NCBI RefSeq assembly: GCF_002949795.1
Contig: NZ_CP026692.1
Span: forward strand, 2,539,501-2,603,500
Reading direction: 5' to 3'
DNA length: 64,000 nt
Source: Nostoc sp. 'Lobaria pulmonaria (5183) cyanobiont'
Lineage (GTDB): Bacteria > Cyanobacteriota > Cyanobacteriia > Cyanobacteriales > Nostocaceae
In this document: piece after piece, positions 17,697-27,150 of the stretch
Position numbering within the stretch: position 1 is the stretch's first letter
How the letters are laid out: each line of letters starts with the position of its first letter
Notes under the pieces: model-generated
Told to the model about the DNA's origin: nothing
Databases searched by the model: none
What the model saw: the letters and a program-made list of their open reading frames with translations, nothing else
Made by a program: the position numbers and the translations under genes

Positions 17697-18036
17697 TGCC
17701 TAAGCCTCTACAATGCTTTGAGAGCCTTGGATGCTGTGTAACAAATAGTACCCCTTTTTAGGCGGTTTGGCGAGAGTAATAAACATAAGCATTTGTTCTC
17801 TATAATTGCTTCTATTAAACTCCGAACTTGTGGTGAAAACCAGAGTAAGTCAAATTGGTCTTCTTAGACAATAACCTTCTTACCCAAGTATGCCCTGTGA
17901 AGGATGCTAATGTGTTAATATTCCTATGCGAAAAAAAGTCAGAAAATATACTTGGATGTTCGAGATTTATGTGACAATTACCAATTGATTCCAGGCAAAA
18001 TTAGGCAATAAATAGAGTTAGTTTGACAAAAAAGCC
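17697..18036. other. Divergent intergenic region without a recognised gene
   Basis: This 340-bp gap should hold the promoters of the DUF151 gene (left) and riboflavin synthase (right). I see no open frame that looks coding and no clear FMN-riboswitch-like motif. Confidence 0.45.
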
Positions 18037-18717
18037 GTGTTTACAGGATTAATCCAAGCATTAGGAACGATGGAACCCTTAGGGGGCGATTCTTGGCAAA
18101 TTACTTGTGTAAGCCAGTCGGGTGAAGTAATTATGCAAGATTTGGCTTATGGTGACAGTGTTGCTGTAGATGGTGTTTGCCTGACAGTGGAACAAGTTTT
18201 AAAAGACGGGTTTATTGTCACTGCTTCACCAGAAACTCTACGCCGCACCACTCTAGGAGGTGAGCAAACGCAACAGAGATATGTCAATTTAGAAGCGTCG
18301 CTAAAGGTAGGCAGCAAAGTTGGCGGTCATTTTGTGATGGGTCATGTAGACGGCATCGGTCGATTGCTAGTGGCAGAACAAACGGCTAATTCTTGGGAAA
18401 TGACCTTTATTGCATCCGAAGCGATCGCACGGTATATTGTCCCCAAAGGTAGCATTGCCGTCAATGGCATCAGCCTCACAGTCGCCGCTTATGAGCCAGA
18501 ACTCTCCCAATTCAAAGTAGCGGTAATTCCCCTCACATACAGCGAGACAAATATTCGCTATTTGGTTGCTGGGAGTTTGGTAAATCTAGAAGGGGATATC
18601 CTCGGCAAATACGTCGAAAAATTCCTTTATTCTGGCAACCCACACGCTACACCCTCTGATAACAATAGTATAGATGGCATTACACCCGCATTCTTAGCAG
18701 AACACGGGTATTTGTAA
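18037..18717 (+). CDS. ribE: Riboflavin synthase, alpha subunit
   Basis: The enzyme dismutates two 6,7-dimethyl-8-ribityllumazine molecules into riboflavin and a pyrimidinedione. The 226 residues show the two repeated lumazine-binding barrels: MFTGLIQALG with DSVAVDGVCLTVE, then KVGGHFVMGHVDGIG and GSIAVNGISLTVAA. The C-terminal NLEGDILGKYVEK is also characteristic. The start codon is GTG at 18037, chosen because the family begins MFTG(L/I). No other riboflavin gene adjoins. It is convergent with the M23 peptidase across an STRR hairpin. Confidence 0.95.
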   Translation: MFTGLIQALGTMEPLGGDSWQITCVSQSGEVIMQDLAYGDSVAVDGVCLTVEQVLKDGFIVTASPETLRRTTLGGEQTQQRYVNLEASLKVGSKVGGHFVMGHVDGIGRLLVAEQTANSWEMTFIASEAIARYIVPKGSIAVNGISLTVAAYEPELSQFKVAVIPLTYSETNIRYLVAGSLVNLEGDILGKYVEKFLYSGNPHATPSDNNSIDGITPAFLAEHGYL

Positions 18718-18720
18718 TTA

Positions 18721-18790
18721 AAAAAGTTAGGAGTTAGGAGTTAGGAGTTTTAAATTCATAACTCTTCACTCCTCACTCCTAACTTTCTTT
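18721..18790. terminator. STRR hairpin between convergent genes
   Basis: A left arm of three AGTTAGG heptamers faces a right arm rich in ACTCCTA heptamers, with A and T tracts outside. It lies between the riboflavin synthase and M23 peptidase stops and can serve both strands. Confidence 0.65.
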
Positions 18791-20364
18791 TAACTGCCTG
18801 GTTGCTGGCTTACCTGAGCGGTCTGTAAGCCTCGCACTAACTGGCTGAGGCCACTTTGTAATTCCACGCCTGGGTCACTAGCAACCCACCCATCTTGTGT
18901 CAGGTGACGAACTTCAAAGTGCAAGTGAGGGCCTGTGGAATTCCCGGTGCTGCCAACTAGACCAATGACAGTTCCAGGTTGTACCCTCTGACCGGGTTGA
19001 ACAAGAATTTCTGACATGTGACCGTAGAGAGTTTGTTCAGCAGATTTGTGATTTAGGATAACGGTTAAACCATAACCACCCACCCAGTTAGCAGTTTCCA
19101 CTTGACCCGCAGCAGCTGCCAAAACTGGTGTTCCTGTAGGCGCACCCAAGTCTGTACCAGCATGGAAGCGTTGATTACCTGTGATTGGATGAATTCGCCA
19201 ACCAAACAAAGAAGTAATGGGAGCGGGAATAGATAGTGGATACATCATTCCTGTACCACTATAGGCGACTCTCCCCATGTAGGGAATTTGCGGCAATACT
19301 GATGCCAGTGAGAAGTCGTAAGCTACCTTGCTGGGGCGGGGTGCAATGTTACCATCTGCCATTGGTGGCGGTAAAGTCCCACCACTCGGTGTAATGGGAG
19401 CTGCACTCACTGTTGTTGGGCTGAACTCGCTGGGAGTCGGGATAAACCGATTCGGGCGAAATGCGCTCTTGGTGACGACACCGCTAGAACCACTTTCAGC
19501 AGCACGCCATCTACTGGTGTTGCCAGTAGTTGCAATCTGCCGCACGGGTGGAACTACTGGTAATTGGGCATTTTGACTTCTTCTGAGCCAATTAGGTGCT
19601 GGTTTACCATTAGAATTAGCTACACTCCTTTGGGGTACTTTGGCGCAAACGCCGCCTAATACACTTTGCCCTGATGGCAAAATGGCTCGACAACCACTGG
19701 AGCGTTCTGTAACAATTACAGAGTTTGGTGCTTGATAAGTAGCTGTTGCACCATTGTCATAACTATTAGGATCGATATAGGCGTTATTATAATCCTTGGT
19801 TTTCTCCGCCGTTGCACTGACAGGGCTGTTGGAGTTATTTGATGGTTGAGCAACTACTGGAAGTTTTTCAGGTGCATAGCGGGCAGGGGTATTGGGTTTT
19901 TCCTGTCTCACCCTTATAGGAGTAACCTGAGAGGTTTCTACTTTAGGCTTTGACTGTCTGATAATCACAACAGGTTCAGCAGTTTCGATTTTGGGTGTAG
20001 ACTGCCTAACTGGCTCTTTTGATTGAGCAACCTCTGGCTTGCGTAATCTCTGTCTGAGTCTGGCTCGCCGTTGGGAAAATTCCGGTTGCGCTTGAGGGGC
20101 TTCCGGCGCAACAGCCTGTTTTTTAAAAGTTGAGGCTTTAACTGGATTTGTAACGGCTGTTGGCTGAGAACTTTCAACAGTGGGAACGATGTTGTCTATT
20201 TGTGCTTCCGTTTGGGCAAACACGAAGCCACCGCTAAGGAGGCTAACACTACTCAGCCAACAGAGGCTCTGAGCTGGTAGCGTCGAGGCAAAACGTTTTT
20301 TTGTTAGACCTTGCTGCCATAGGTAATGCAAACGATGATGGGCAGAATTATTGCGCTGCGTCAT
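18790..20364 (-). CDS. M23-family peptidoglycan metallopeptidase, membrane-anchored, long proline-rich stalk
   Basis: The 524-residue protein has a cytosolic start, a hydrophobic segment at about 28-50 (SLCWLSSVSLLSGGFVFAQ) that is a signal or anchor, then about 300 residues rich in Pro, Gln, Ser and Thr. The C-terminal peptidase domain (about 390-510) has the LysM-free M23 core: FGWRIHPITG, HAGTDLGAPTGTPV with the first metal His and Asp, and HLHFEV with the last His pair. Such enzymes cut peptidoglycan cross-bridges at division or during growth. The low-complexity stalk may let it reach the wall. It reads left, with the birA gene upstream by 91 bp. Confidence 0.88.
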   Translation of the reverse strand: MTQRNNSAHHRLHYLWQQGLTKKRFASTLPAQSLCWLSSVSLLSGGFVFAQTEAQIDNIVPTVESSQPTAVTNPVKASTFKKQAVAPEAPQAQPEFSQRRARLRQRLRKPEVAQSKEPVRQSTPKIETAEPVVIIRQSKPKVETSQVTPIRVRQEKPNTPARYAPEKLPVVAQPSNNSNSPVSATAEKTKDYNNAYIDPNSYDNGATATYQAPNSVIVTERSSGCRAILPSGQSVLGGVCAKVPQRSVANSNGKPAPNWLRRSQNAQLPVVPPVRQIATTGNTSRWRAAESGSSGVVTKSAFRPNRFIPTPSEFSPTTVSAAPITPSGGTLPPPMADGNIAPRPSKVAYDFSLASVLPQIPYMGRVAYSGTGMMYPLSIPAPITSLFGWRIHPITGNQRFHAGTDLGAPTGTPVLAAAAGQVETANWVGGYGLTVILNHKSAEQTLYGHMSEILVQPGQRVQPGTVIGLVGSTGNSTGPHLHFEVRHLTQDGWVASDPGVELQSGLSQLVRGLQTAQVSQQPGS

Positions 20365-20455
20365 TTATTCTCTCAGTTGTGTGTAATTAGCAAGGAAGAG
20401 ATGATGCTAGTGGTTTGTCTTGCCCAAAGAGCGAAATTTTGAACAAACCTCAAAT

Positions 20456-21274
20456 TTAAACGGAAGATTTATGGTATCCCAAACTGATTGTACCGGGTTC
20501 AATATAAATTTCCGGTGTAATTAATTCCTTTGTATCATGTGTTTCTAAATCAACTCGTAAATTTCCTTGAGGAGTCACCCCAACTACTGTACCTGAAAGA
20601 TTATTGACGTAGACTCGATCGCCGATGTTTGTAAGCAAGTCTAGATAGCGAGACAAGAGTATATTTACTCCTTCTTGGTCAAGGCACTCCATACCGGATT
20701 CTATTCCCAGCAAGACTCTAGAGGTTAACATTTCCAGACAAGAAATTGGTTTACTATCTTGGGAAGCTTGCCACGATTCCAGATTGATTCCAGATTCTGG
20801 TACTGGGTTTGTCCAATTAATACCAACACCAATTACTGCTTGGGTGATTTGTCCTTTGTTTACTTTGGTTTCTGTCAAAATGCCGCCTAGTTTGCGACCA
20901 TTTAAAACTAAATCATTGGGCCATTTTATCCCAACATCTATACCGCATTGGCGCAATTGCGACGCAATTCCCCAAGCAGTCGCAAAAGTTAGCTGATAGC
21001 TGTCAGTAGCCTCTATTTTATGGTCGAAAGAAATCGCCACGGAAACATATAATCCCCCCGCCTGAGAAATCCACTGGCGTCCCCATTGTCCCCGCCCAGC
21101 AGATTGTTGAGTTGCAATTACTACTGTTCCTGAAATAGCACCTTGGTTGAGTAAGTTCCAGAGGGTTTGGTTGGTTGAGGAGACGCTTTCAAAAAAGTGA
21201 AGGGAAAATGGTAAATATGTATACTTACGCCCTGCTTGCAAGGCTGCTTCCAAATTTTGCAGATTAAATCCCAC
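20456..21274 (-). CDS. birA: Biotin--[acetyl-CoA-carboxylase] ligase
   Basis: This 272-residue enzyme activates biotin as biotinyl-AMP and transfers it to the carrier protein of acetyl-CoA carboxylase. Signatures are VSSTNQTLW, the biotin-loop SAGRGQWGRQW, and IKWPNDLVLNGRKLGGIL, with a C-terminal SH3-like part (NLSGTVVGVTPQGNLRVD). It lacks the N-terminal DNA-binding domain of E. coli BirA, so it is a ligase only. It is divergent from pgeF, 77 bp apart, and upstream of the M23 gene. Confidence 0.92.
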   Translation of the reverse strand: MGFNLQNLEAALQAGRKYTYLPFSLHFFESVSSTNQTLWNLLNQGAISGTVVIATQQSAGRGQWGRQWISQAGGLYVSVAISFDHKIEATDSYQLTFATAWGIASQLRQCGIDVGIKWPNDLVLNGRKLGGILTETKVNKGQITQAVIGVGINWTNPVPESGINLESWQASQDSKPISCLEMLTSRVLLGIESGMECLDQEGVNILLSRYLDLLTNIGDRVYVNNLSGTVVGVTPQGNLRVDLETHDTKELITPEIYIEPGTISLGYHKSSV

Positions 21275-21351
21275 AGCAGTTAACCCAAATTCCGTTGTTC
21301 AAGTTAGCATTGATTGGCTGATGAGTGATTTCTCTTTAGGTTTGGTTGAAG

Positions 21352-22131
21352 ATGCACACTTGGCACTGGCACAATTGGGAAGGACTGCCCTATCTAACTT
21401 GTAGTATTCTGGAACGTTGGCATCACGGCTTCTTTACGCAGCAGTTTTGGCCGCGATCGCCACAAGTTATCACAGAAGTATTGCAACCAGAGGCATCAGT
21501 CTATCGCTTAAAGCAGGTTCATGGCAATACTGTTCTCACCCCCCAAGAAGTTGAAAGCTTCTTAAGCTCTGTTGAGGACGATTTCGCATCGGCAGATGGT
21601 TTAATTAGCGAACAGCCTCTACAAGCGGTTTGGGTAGCTAGCGCAGATTGTACACCCGTGCTAATTGGGGATGTGCAAACTGGACGGGTGGCAGCATTAC
21701 ACGCAGGCTGGCGGGGGACTGCTAAAAAGATTGTGCCCTTGGCGATCGCTCGATTACAATCTCAAGGCAGCAAACTTGATGATTTACGCATTGCAATGGG
21801 CCCAGCGATCGCTGGTGAGGTTTACCAAGTCTCTATTGAGGTGGCTGCCGAAATCGGGGCTAGTATTATATCAGATAATGACGAAGAAAAAATTGTAACG
21901 GCATTGCATGAACTAGCAAATTCACCTTTGCAAGAAGATCCAAATCCTGGAAAGGTACGGCTGGATGTGCGGCGAGTGAATACCTTACAACTGGAAAATT
22001 TGGGGATTAGTGCAGAACAAATTGCGATCGCACCTTATTGTACTTTCCAAACTCCAGAGCATTTTTTTTCTTATCGTCGCGAAAAAGAGAAAAAAGTTCA
22101 ATGGTCAGGAATTGTTAGCGGTAAAAGGTAA
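21352..22131 (+). CDS. pgeF: Peptidoglycan editing factor PgeF / laccase-domain (YfiH) protein
   Basis: The 259-residue product (ATG 21352; a TTG at 21346 adds two residues) belongs to the YfiH/DUF152 family. Signatures are LKQVHGNTV, the metal-binding WVASADCTPVLI and AALHAGWRGTAKK, and MGPAIAGEVYQV. In E. coli the protein removes L-Ser-containing muropeptide errors and has polyphenol-oxidase and purine nucleosidase-like activities. The conserved His, Cys, His set is visible. It stands alone, divergent from birA. Confidence 0.9.
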   Translation: MHTWHWHNWEGLPYLTCSILERWHHGFFTQQFWPRSPQVITEVLQPEASVYRLKQVHGNTVLTPQEVESFLSSVEDDFASADGLISEQPLQAVWVASADCTPVLIGDVQTGRVAALHAGWRGTAKKIVPLAIARLQSQGSKLDDLRIAMGPAIAGEVYQVSIEVAAEIGASIISDNDEEKIVTALHELANSPLQEDPNPGKVRLDVRRVNTLQLENLGISAEQIAIAPYCTFQTPEHFFSYRREKEKKVQWSGIVSGKR

Positions 22132-22334
22132 AACTGGTTTTAAACTTTAGCATTAATATAACCAAATAATTACTAATTCGTAATACTCGCCTTCGACGAC
22201 AAGCAAGCTACGTAATTCGTAATTAAATGGTTATAGAGCAAGCATCGAAGTCTGTGATTCAGTGGTCAACAATCAATGGAGTGTATAGAGCAAGTACTGA
22301 TTGCAACTACAAACTATGAATTATCAATTACGAA

Positions 22335-23810
22335 TTATATTGACACCCGATTAAATGATTCAAATTTTATAATCTGTTTTTGACGAAGGGAACTAATTGC
22401 TAAAACTAAAATACTTACGGTGATTCCTAAAACGGCATAACTCGGTAGGGCGAAAATAGTTATTTTCATAAAGTATGGCAATTCCCCTGCTTTCACCTTC
22501 CAGTGCTTTGCTAGAGAGTGGATGAGCCAGCCATGAATAACTGCTGTTTGCATTGCAACACAGCAAACTCCTGCTAACCAAACAGACATTCTTTTCCTAG
22601 AGAATTTACAATGTCTGATCTGATACAGCAAATCATTTAGCAAAAAAACAGCAGCAGGTATTAACATCACAGAACTAGTGTCCTGTGAATAGTTGATGCT
22701 AATACTCAAGCAAGAAACTAATGCTATTTCTGCTAAATAGATTTTTTTTGACCAAGCTGTAAAAGATTGTTGTAGATACAAATACCAACCGACACAACTA
22801 ACAAGTATCAGAACAATTATATTTGACAAAAGCTCGGCAAAGAATGGGTTATTAGGGAATAATCTTGGACCCACAACCATCAAATCGAGACGACTGATCG
22901 AAATATAAGGGTTAACTGATGGATCTTTTAGCCAGAGTGAGAATCCCTGAGTAGAATCTGACAGGAATTGTGTCAAAGAATTGCCCGTCAAAGCTAGACC
23001 TAAAAGTGCTAGAAAAGTGATTGTGACAACAGATACAAAAACTAGACAAAACCGTTTTTTAAGTAGAAAATACAAAATGAATAATGCAGCTAATGTTGGT
23101 TTACAAAGGGCAAGTCCCAAGCAAATTCCTGCTGGAATATCTTGATTTTTTCTAGCCAAGATAAACATCCATAAGATCAGAACTGCAATAAAAATAGCAA
23201 TATTACCAACTTCCAAATCGCGAACTAAGCCATAAATCAAGGCAACTGAGATTGTACAAATAGTTCTCAAAGCTGGCGACTTTGACTCCAGCAGGATATT
23301 CGCTCCCCATAAGGCCAAACCGATTGCTAATATATGCATCACAATCGAGATTGTAAATGCAGTATTGATCGAAAAATAACCGAGAAACCAGACCAGAGGA
23401 ATAATATTAGGTGGATAGACAAACGGTGGAATAAACCCACACACCTTAGTTAGGGTACAGAAACTTTGGTTAAAAATCTCGACATTAAAGGGACTCAAAT
23501 GCTGATGAGCCAATTCACTCGCCACATAATACGACTTAAAATCCCATAAGGGTGGATGTGGTTGATTTAAGAAATAAACTAGCCAACCTGTATAACAGAG
23601 GAATCTTGTAACGACTAATACAACACCTGCTTGGACGATAAAGTTAACAATTGGTTTACGAAAAAATTTTATCAACTGTTGAATCACAGAAGATTTTAAG
23701 AATAAAGAATTTTTCCAGGCTACCTGTTCCTCATCTAATCGCCAATTCTTTTTAAGAACCCAAGCAACTAAAATTAGTATAATTAGGTTCCAAAAGCCAA
23801 AGCTAATCAT
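22335..23810 (-). CDS. GT87-family (DUF2029) polytopic glycosyltransferase
   Basis: The 491-residue membrane protein has about ten predicted hydrophobic segments, beginning with IILILVAWVLKK. The loop WDFKSYYVASELAHQHLSPF after the second segment carries the conserved acidic residue typical of GT87/PimE-like polyprenyl-phosphate-sugar transferases. Such enzymes add sugars to lipids or wall polymers on the outer face of the plasma membrane. The acceptor and sugar cannot be told from sequence. The AT-rich content differs from its neighbours. It follows csaB on the same strand at 244 bp, so a shared envelope role is possible but not shown. Confidence 0.75.
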   Translation of the reverse strand: MISFGFWNLIILILVAWVLKKNWRLDEEQVAWKNSLFLKSSVIQQLIKFFRKPIVNFIVQAGVVLVVTRFLCYTGWLVYFLNQPHPPLWDFKSYYVASELAHQHLSPFNVEIFNQSFCTLTKVCGFIPPFVYPPNIIPLVWFLGYFSINTAFTISIVMHILAIGLALWGANILLESKSPALRTICTISVALIYGLVRDLEVGNIAIFIAVLILWMFILARKNQDIPAGICLGLALCKPTLAALFILYFLLKKRFCLVFVSVVTITFLALLGLALTGNSLTQFLSDSTQGFSLWLKDPSVNPYISISRLDLMVVGPRLFPNNPFFAELLSNIIVLILVSCVGWYLYLQQSFTAWSKKIYLAEIALVSCLSISINYSQDTSSVMLIPAAVFLLNDLLYQIRHCKFSRKRMSVWLAGVCCVAMQTAVIHGWLIHSLAKHWKVKAGELPYFMKITIFALPSYAVLGITVSILVLAISSLRQKQIIKFESFNRVSI

Positions 23811-24054
23811 CAGAATTATCTCAATAATTATTTTTGTGTTTTCTAAATAATATCGCCGAAATCAATTTTGATGATAAATACTTAAGTATTTTCATAATTA
23901 CCTTACAAAATTTTTACAATTACTCCCTTACTGCCAAAATAATCATTAATAAAAGGCTGAAAAAAGATATTTACGTTGATACACAACATGATTATTTTGT
24001 ACAGTGCATAATTTATAGAAGTTTTGCATTTTCTTCGGTATACATTGCTTAATC

Positions 24055-25107
24055 TTACTTATTACATAAAGCGTGGCTCAATAACTCGCGGTGCATTAAT
24101 GCTCTATCTACTAAAGATTGTATTTGCTCTGGTGATAACGGATCGCCATTAGCGTAATGCTCCATCCAAGTCAGACTAATCAAGTTGGGGTCATCGGGTA
24201 AACTCGCTAAATCCCACCCAGGCATTTCCAAGTCTTCCATCAGACGATTTACCTTAGGGTCATAACTGAGAGCAAAGCAGCGACAACCAACAGATGCAGC
24301 CATAATCAAGCTGTGCAGACGCATCCCAATTGCCATCTCGACACCGCGAAACACACCTTTCAAAAGTTGCGGGTCTTCCAAACACAAAATTTTGCTGACA
24401 TCTTTAAGGTGTGGTTGAATGGCTTCGGCAATACTTAAATCTTCGCTTTTTTGAAACGGCAGTAGTAAAATAAAAGCCTGCGTAGCTTTTTGAAAGTCAA
24501 CCAAAGCACGGGTTAAATTTGCCAGACGTGTTTCTGTAAGTTGGGGATGCGATCGCAACGTTACCGCAACTCTTGGCGCAGGTAAATCCCAAAGTCCTGG
24601 TACTGGTTTCGACTCCAACGCCCAAACCGGGTCAGGAGCTATAATACAAGGAATTTGCCAATCAGATAATAAAGCAGCACTGGCGCGATCGCGGACACTA
24701 ATTTTGGTACAATTAGCAAAGGTTTGCCGTGCCAACCAACGAGTTTGCGGGCGCACTAACGGGCCAATACCCTGCGCCCAAGCAACAGTTTTCAAACCCA
24801 TTTTCTGCGCCAATGCCATCAGTCCTCCATAATAAAATGGGCTGATAGCGCTGGTAACATCTTGAATCAGACTCCCGCCGCCCCAAATCAAGGCATCACA
24901 TGAGCGTAAAGCTTGTAGTACAGCTAAGGGAGCCATGCGATCGTAGGTTTCTACATTGTAGCGATCGCGCGTTCCCTCTGGATTACCAGAAAGCACCACA
25001 GGCGTTACATCAGGTGGTAACATTTGCAAAAGCGTTGCTAACAAAGCTTCGTCACCACCATTACCTTTACCGTAATACCCAGACAATAATGCCCGCATTT
25101 TGACCAT
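24055..25107 (-). CDS. csaB: Polysaccharide pyruvyl transferase CsaB
   Basis: The 350-residue protein transfers pyruvate from phosphoenolpyruvate to wall polysaccharide, making the ketal that anchors SLH-domain proteins in other bacteria. Family blocks are LLSGYYGKGNGGDEALL, SCDALIWGGGSLIQD, AQGIGPL, RDRASA and the C-terminal GMRLHSLIMAASVG with the conserved His. The window also contains a porin with an SLH domain (30017-31690), whose anchoring may use this modification. Two ATGs (25107, 25098) can start it. Heptameric TTTTGGA repeats overlap its upstream edge. Confidence 0.9.
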   Translation of the reverse strand: MVKMRALLSGYYGKGNGGDEALLATLLQMLPPDVTPVVLSGNPEGTRDRYNVETYDRMAPLAVLQALRSCDALIWGGGSLIQDVTSAISPFYYGGLMALAQKMGLKTVAWAQGIGPLVRPQTRWLARQTFANCTKISVRDRASAALLSDWQIPCIIAPDPVWALESKPVPGLWDLPAPRVAVTLRSHPQLTETRLANLTRALVDFQKATQAFILLLPFQKSEDLSIAEAIQPHLKDVSKILCLEDPQLLKGVFRGVEMAIGMRLHSLIMAASVGCRCFALSYDPKVNRLMEDLEMPGWDLASLPDDPNLISLTWMEHYANGDPLSPEQIQSLVDRALMHRELLSHALCNK

Positions 25108-25134
25108 TTTGGATTTTGGATTTTGGATTTTGGA
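25107..25134. repeat. STRR heptamer repeat (TTTTGGA x4)
   Basis: Four tandem TTTTGGA units directly upstream of csaB. Related GGATTTT units occur at 3145-3160. It is a typical cyanobacterial short tandem repeat. Confidence 0.85.
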
Positions 25135-25248
25135 TTAATAGCTATTGTTAAATGAATCTCTGTCCCCGATACAGATGGTAAACTCATTCTCAAATTCTAT
25201 TTTGCATAGTGCAGAAGATAGTTAGAACTCCCTCAGATATCTAACGTT

Positions 25249-25605
25249 GAGCTTCTCAACTCGGAAGTTGAACCTTTGAACTCGGACGTTGAGCTTCTGA
25301 ACTCGGACGTTGAACCTTTGAACTCGGACGTTGAACCTTTGAACTCGGACGTTGAGCTTCTGAACTCGGACGTTGAACCTCTGAACTCGGAAGTTGAACC
25401 TTTGAACTCGGACGTTGAGCTTCTGAACTCGGACGTTGAACCTTTGAACTCGGACGTTGAACCTTTGAACTCGGAAGTTGAACCTTTGAACTCGGACGTT
25501 GAGCTTCTGAACTCGGACGTTGAGCTTCTGAACTCGGACGTTGAACCTCTGAACTCGGAAGTTGAACCTTTGAACTCGGACGTTGAGCTTCTGAACTCGG
25601 AATTT
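25249..25605. repeat. 21-bp minisatellite, 17 units (locus 2)
   Basis: Seventeen contiguous 21-bp units without spacers. In one + frame they alternate E-L/P-L-N-S-D/E-V. The unit is clearly related to that at 8167-8397, about 17 kb away. There is no ATG in the open frames, so I do not call a protein. It lies between csaB and the DUF2499 gene. Confidence 0.95.
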
Positions 25606-25702
25606 TTAAAATTCTAAAAGAACAAGTAAAGATTTTGTTTAAACAAATATAAAATTCAAGCTACATATCACCTTGACAGTGCTATTCCCCACTCCTAACT
25701 GT

Positions 25703-26038
25703 ATGCACACCCTTTCGATTCCCACCTGGATTATTCATGTTTCTAGCGTTATTGAGTGGATTGTTGCCATTTGGTTAATCTGGACTTACGGCGAACTCAC
25801 TAATAACCGCAGCTGGTGGGGATTATCCCTTGCCATGTTACCAGCTTTAGTCAGCGCGATGTGTGCTTGTACCTGGCATTATTTCGACAACGCCGAATCT
25901 CTGGAATGGCTGGTAACGCTTCAAGCTACCATGACTTTAGTTGGTAATTTTACGCTTTGGGCAGCCGCGTTTTTGATTTGGCGTTCTACCCAATCTGTCA
26001 ACACTGTTGAACCAAAACCTATTAAATCAGAGCAATGA
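25703..26038 (+). CDS. DUF2499 (Ycf49-like) membrane protein
   Basis: The product from ATG 25703 is 111 residues with three hydrophobic stretches. The conserved start MHTLSIPTWIIHVSSVIEW matches DUF2499/Ycf49, which is confined to cyanobacteria and photosynthetic eukaryotes. A TTG at 25673 would extend it, but the extension is not conserved-looking. Its ATGA overlaps the start of the DUF3593 gene, indicating translational coupling, and hisA follows. A photosynthetic-membrane role is likely but undefined. Confidence 0.85.
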   Translation: MHTLSIPTWIIHVSSVIEWIVAIWLIWTYGELTNNRSWWGLSLAMLPALVSAMCACTWHYFDNAESLEWLVTLQATMTLVGNFTLWAAAFLIWRSTQSVNTVEPKPIKSEQ

Positions 26039-26346
26039 TTTCTAAAGAAACCCTGTTTGCACTTTCACTGTTTCCCTATTTGGGTTTCTTGTGGTTTATC
26101 AGCCGCAGTCCGCAAATGCCGCGTTTGGCGCTGTATGGATTTTACGGCACTCTCGTTTTTGTTGCCATTACCATCCCGGCGGGGATTTATGCTGTATTGC
26201 ATTATGGTAAGTCTTTAGCCAATGTGGATTGGGTGCACGGTGGCGCAGAACTATTTTTGACGCTTTCTAACATCTTACTTGTGCTGGGTTTTGGGCAAGC
26301 TGTAAGGGAATTAAAAATGAAAAATAGTAAATTAAGCGATAAATAG
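26035..26346 (+). CDS. DUF3593 membrane protein
   Basis: The 103-residue protein has three hydrophobic segments (LFALSLFPYLGFLWFI, LVFVAITIPAGIYAVLHYG, FLTLSNILLVLGFG). It fits DUF3593, another family limited to oxygenic phototrophs and often beside DUF2499. The start overlaps the previous stop by ATGA. It is likely a partner of the DUF2499 protein in the membrane; function unknown. Confidence 0.82.
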   Translation: MISKETLFALSLFPYLGFLWFISRSPQMPRLALYGFYGTLVFVAITIPAGIYAVLHYGKSLANVDWVHGGAELFLTLSNILLVLGFGQAVRELKMKNSKLSDK

Positions 26347-26374
26347 TGTTTGGATTGGAATGAGGAAGAGTTAA

Positions 26375-27148
26375 ATGGACGTAATTCCAGCGATTGATTT
26401 ACTAGAAGGTCACTGTGTGCGACTGTATCAGGGAGACTACGATCGCTCGCAAGTTTTTAGCGAAAATCCCGCTGATGTTGCCAAACAGTGGGTAGATCAA
26501 GGTGCTACTAGATTGCATATAGTTGATTTAGACGGTGCTAAAGCAGGTAAAGTAGTAAACCTGGGGGCAATTGAAGCGATCGCTCATGCGGTGTCAGTAC
26601 CCATTGAAATTGGTGGAGGATTGCGCGATCGCACCAGCGTGCAACAGGTATTCAATCTAGGCATAGAGTGGGCGATTCTCGGCACTATCGCCGTAGAACA
26701 ACCCCAGTTAGTCCAAGAACTGTGTGAAGAATTTCCCGAACAGATTATTATCGGTATTGATGCCCGTAACGGCAAAGTAGCAACTCGCGGCTGGTTAGAA
26801 ACCTCGGAAGTTTTAGCAACTCAATTGGCTGTACAAATGCAAGAATTGGGCGCAGCAGCCATAATTTACACAGATATCCACCGGGATGGTACACTTACAG
26901 GCCCAAATTTAGAAGCTTTGCGAGAACTTGCAGCAGCAATTTCCATCCCGATAATTGCTTCTGGTGGGGTAAGTTCTGTCAGCGACTTGTTAAGTTTGTT
27001 GGCGTTAGAACCTCAAGGCGTGACTGGCGTAATTGTCGGACGTGCCTTGTATACTGGGGATATTTTACTCAAAGAAGCATTACGAGCGATAGGACCTGGG
27101 CGGATTCAAGATATTCCACCGAATCTCGGTTTTTCTAGCTTTGCTTGA
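26375..27148 (+). CDS. hisA: HisA, ProFAR isomerase of histidine biosynthesis
   Basis: The 257-residue TIM-barrel enzyme isomerises ProFAR to PRFAR, the fourth step of histidine synthesis. Signatures are [21 protein letters not shown] (catalytic Asp8; written in parts [12 protein letters not shown] and HCVRLYQGD), [28 protein letters not shown], the second catalytic Asp in [12 protein letters not shown], and IASGGVSS. The ATG is preceded by GAGGAAG. It is 28 bp after the DUF3593 gene, so the three genes probably form an operon. Confidence 0.95.
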   Translation: MDVIPAIDLLEGHCVRLYQGDYDRSQVFSENPADVAKQWVDQGATRLHIVDLDGAKAGKVVNLGAIEAIAHAVSVPIEIGGGLRDRTSVQQVFNLGIEWAILGTIAVEQPQLVQELCEEFPEQIIIGIDARNGKVATRGWLETSEVLATQLAVQMQELGAAAIIYTDIHRDGTLTGPNLEALRELAAAISIPIIASGGVSSVSDLLSLLALEPQGVTGVIVGRALYTGDILLKEALRAIGPGRIQDIPPNLGFSSFA

Positions 27149-27150
27149 CA

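Noticed and set aside
17697..18036. FMN riboswitch upstream of riboflavin synthase
   Set aside because: I could not find the conserved AGGGCG...GCCC-type junction of the RFN element.
23834..24052. 72-residue open frame between the GT87 and csaB genes
   Set aside because: AT-rich Ile/Asn/Tyr composition, no ribosome site and no recognisable domain.
25249..25605. CRISPR array
   Set aside because: Units are contiguous 21-mers without spacers and no cas genes are nearby.
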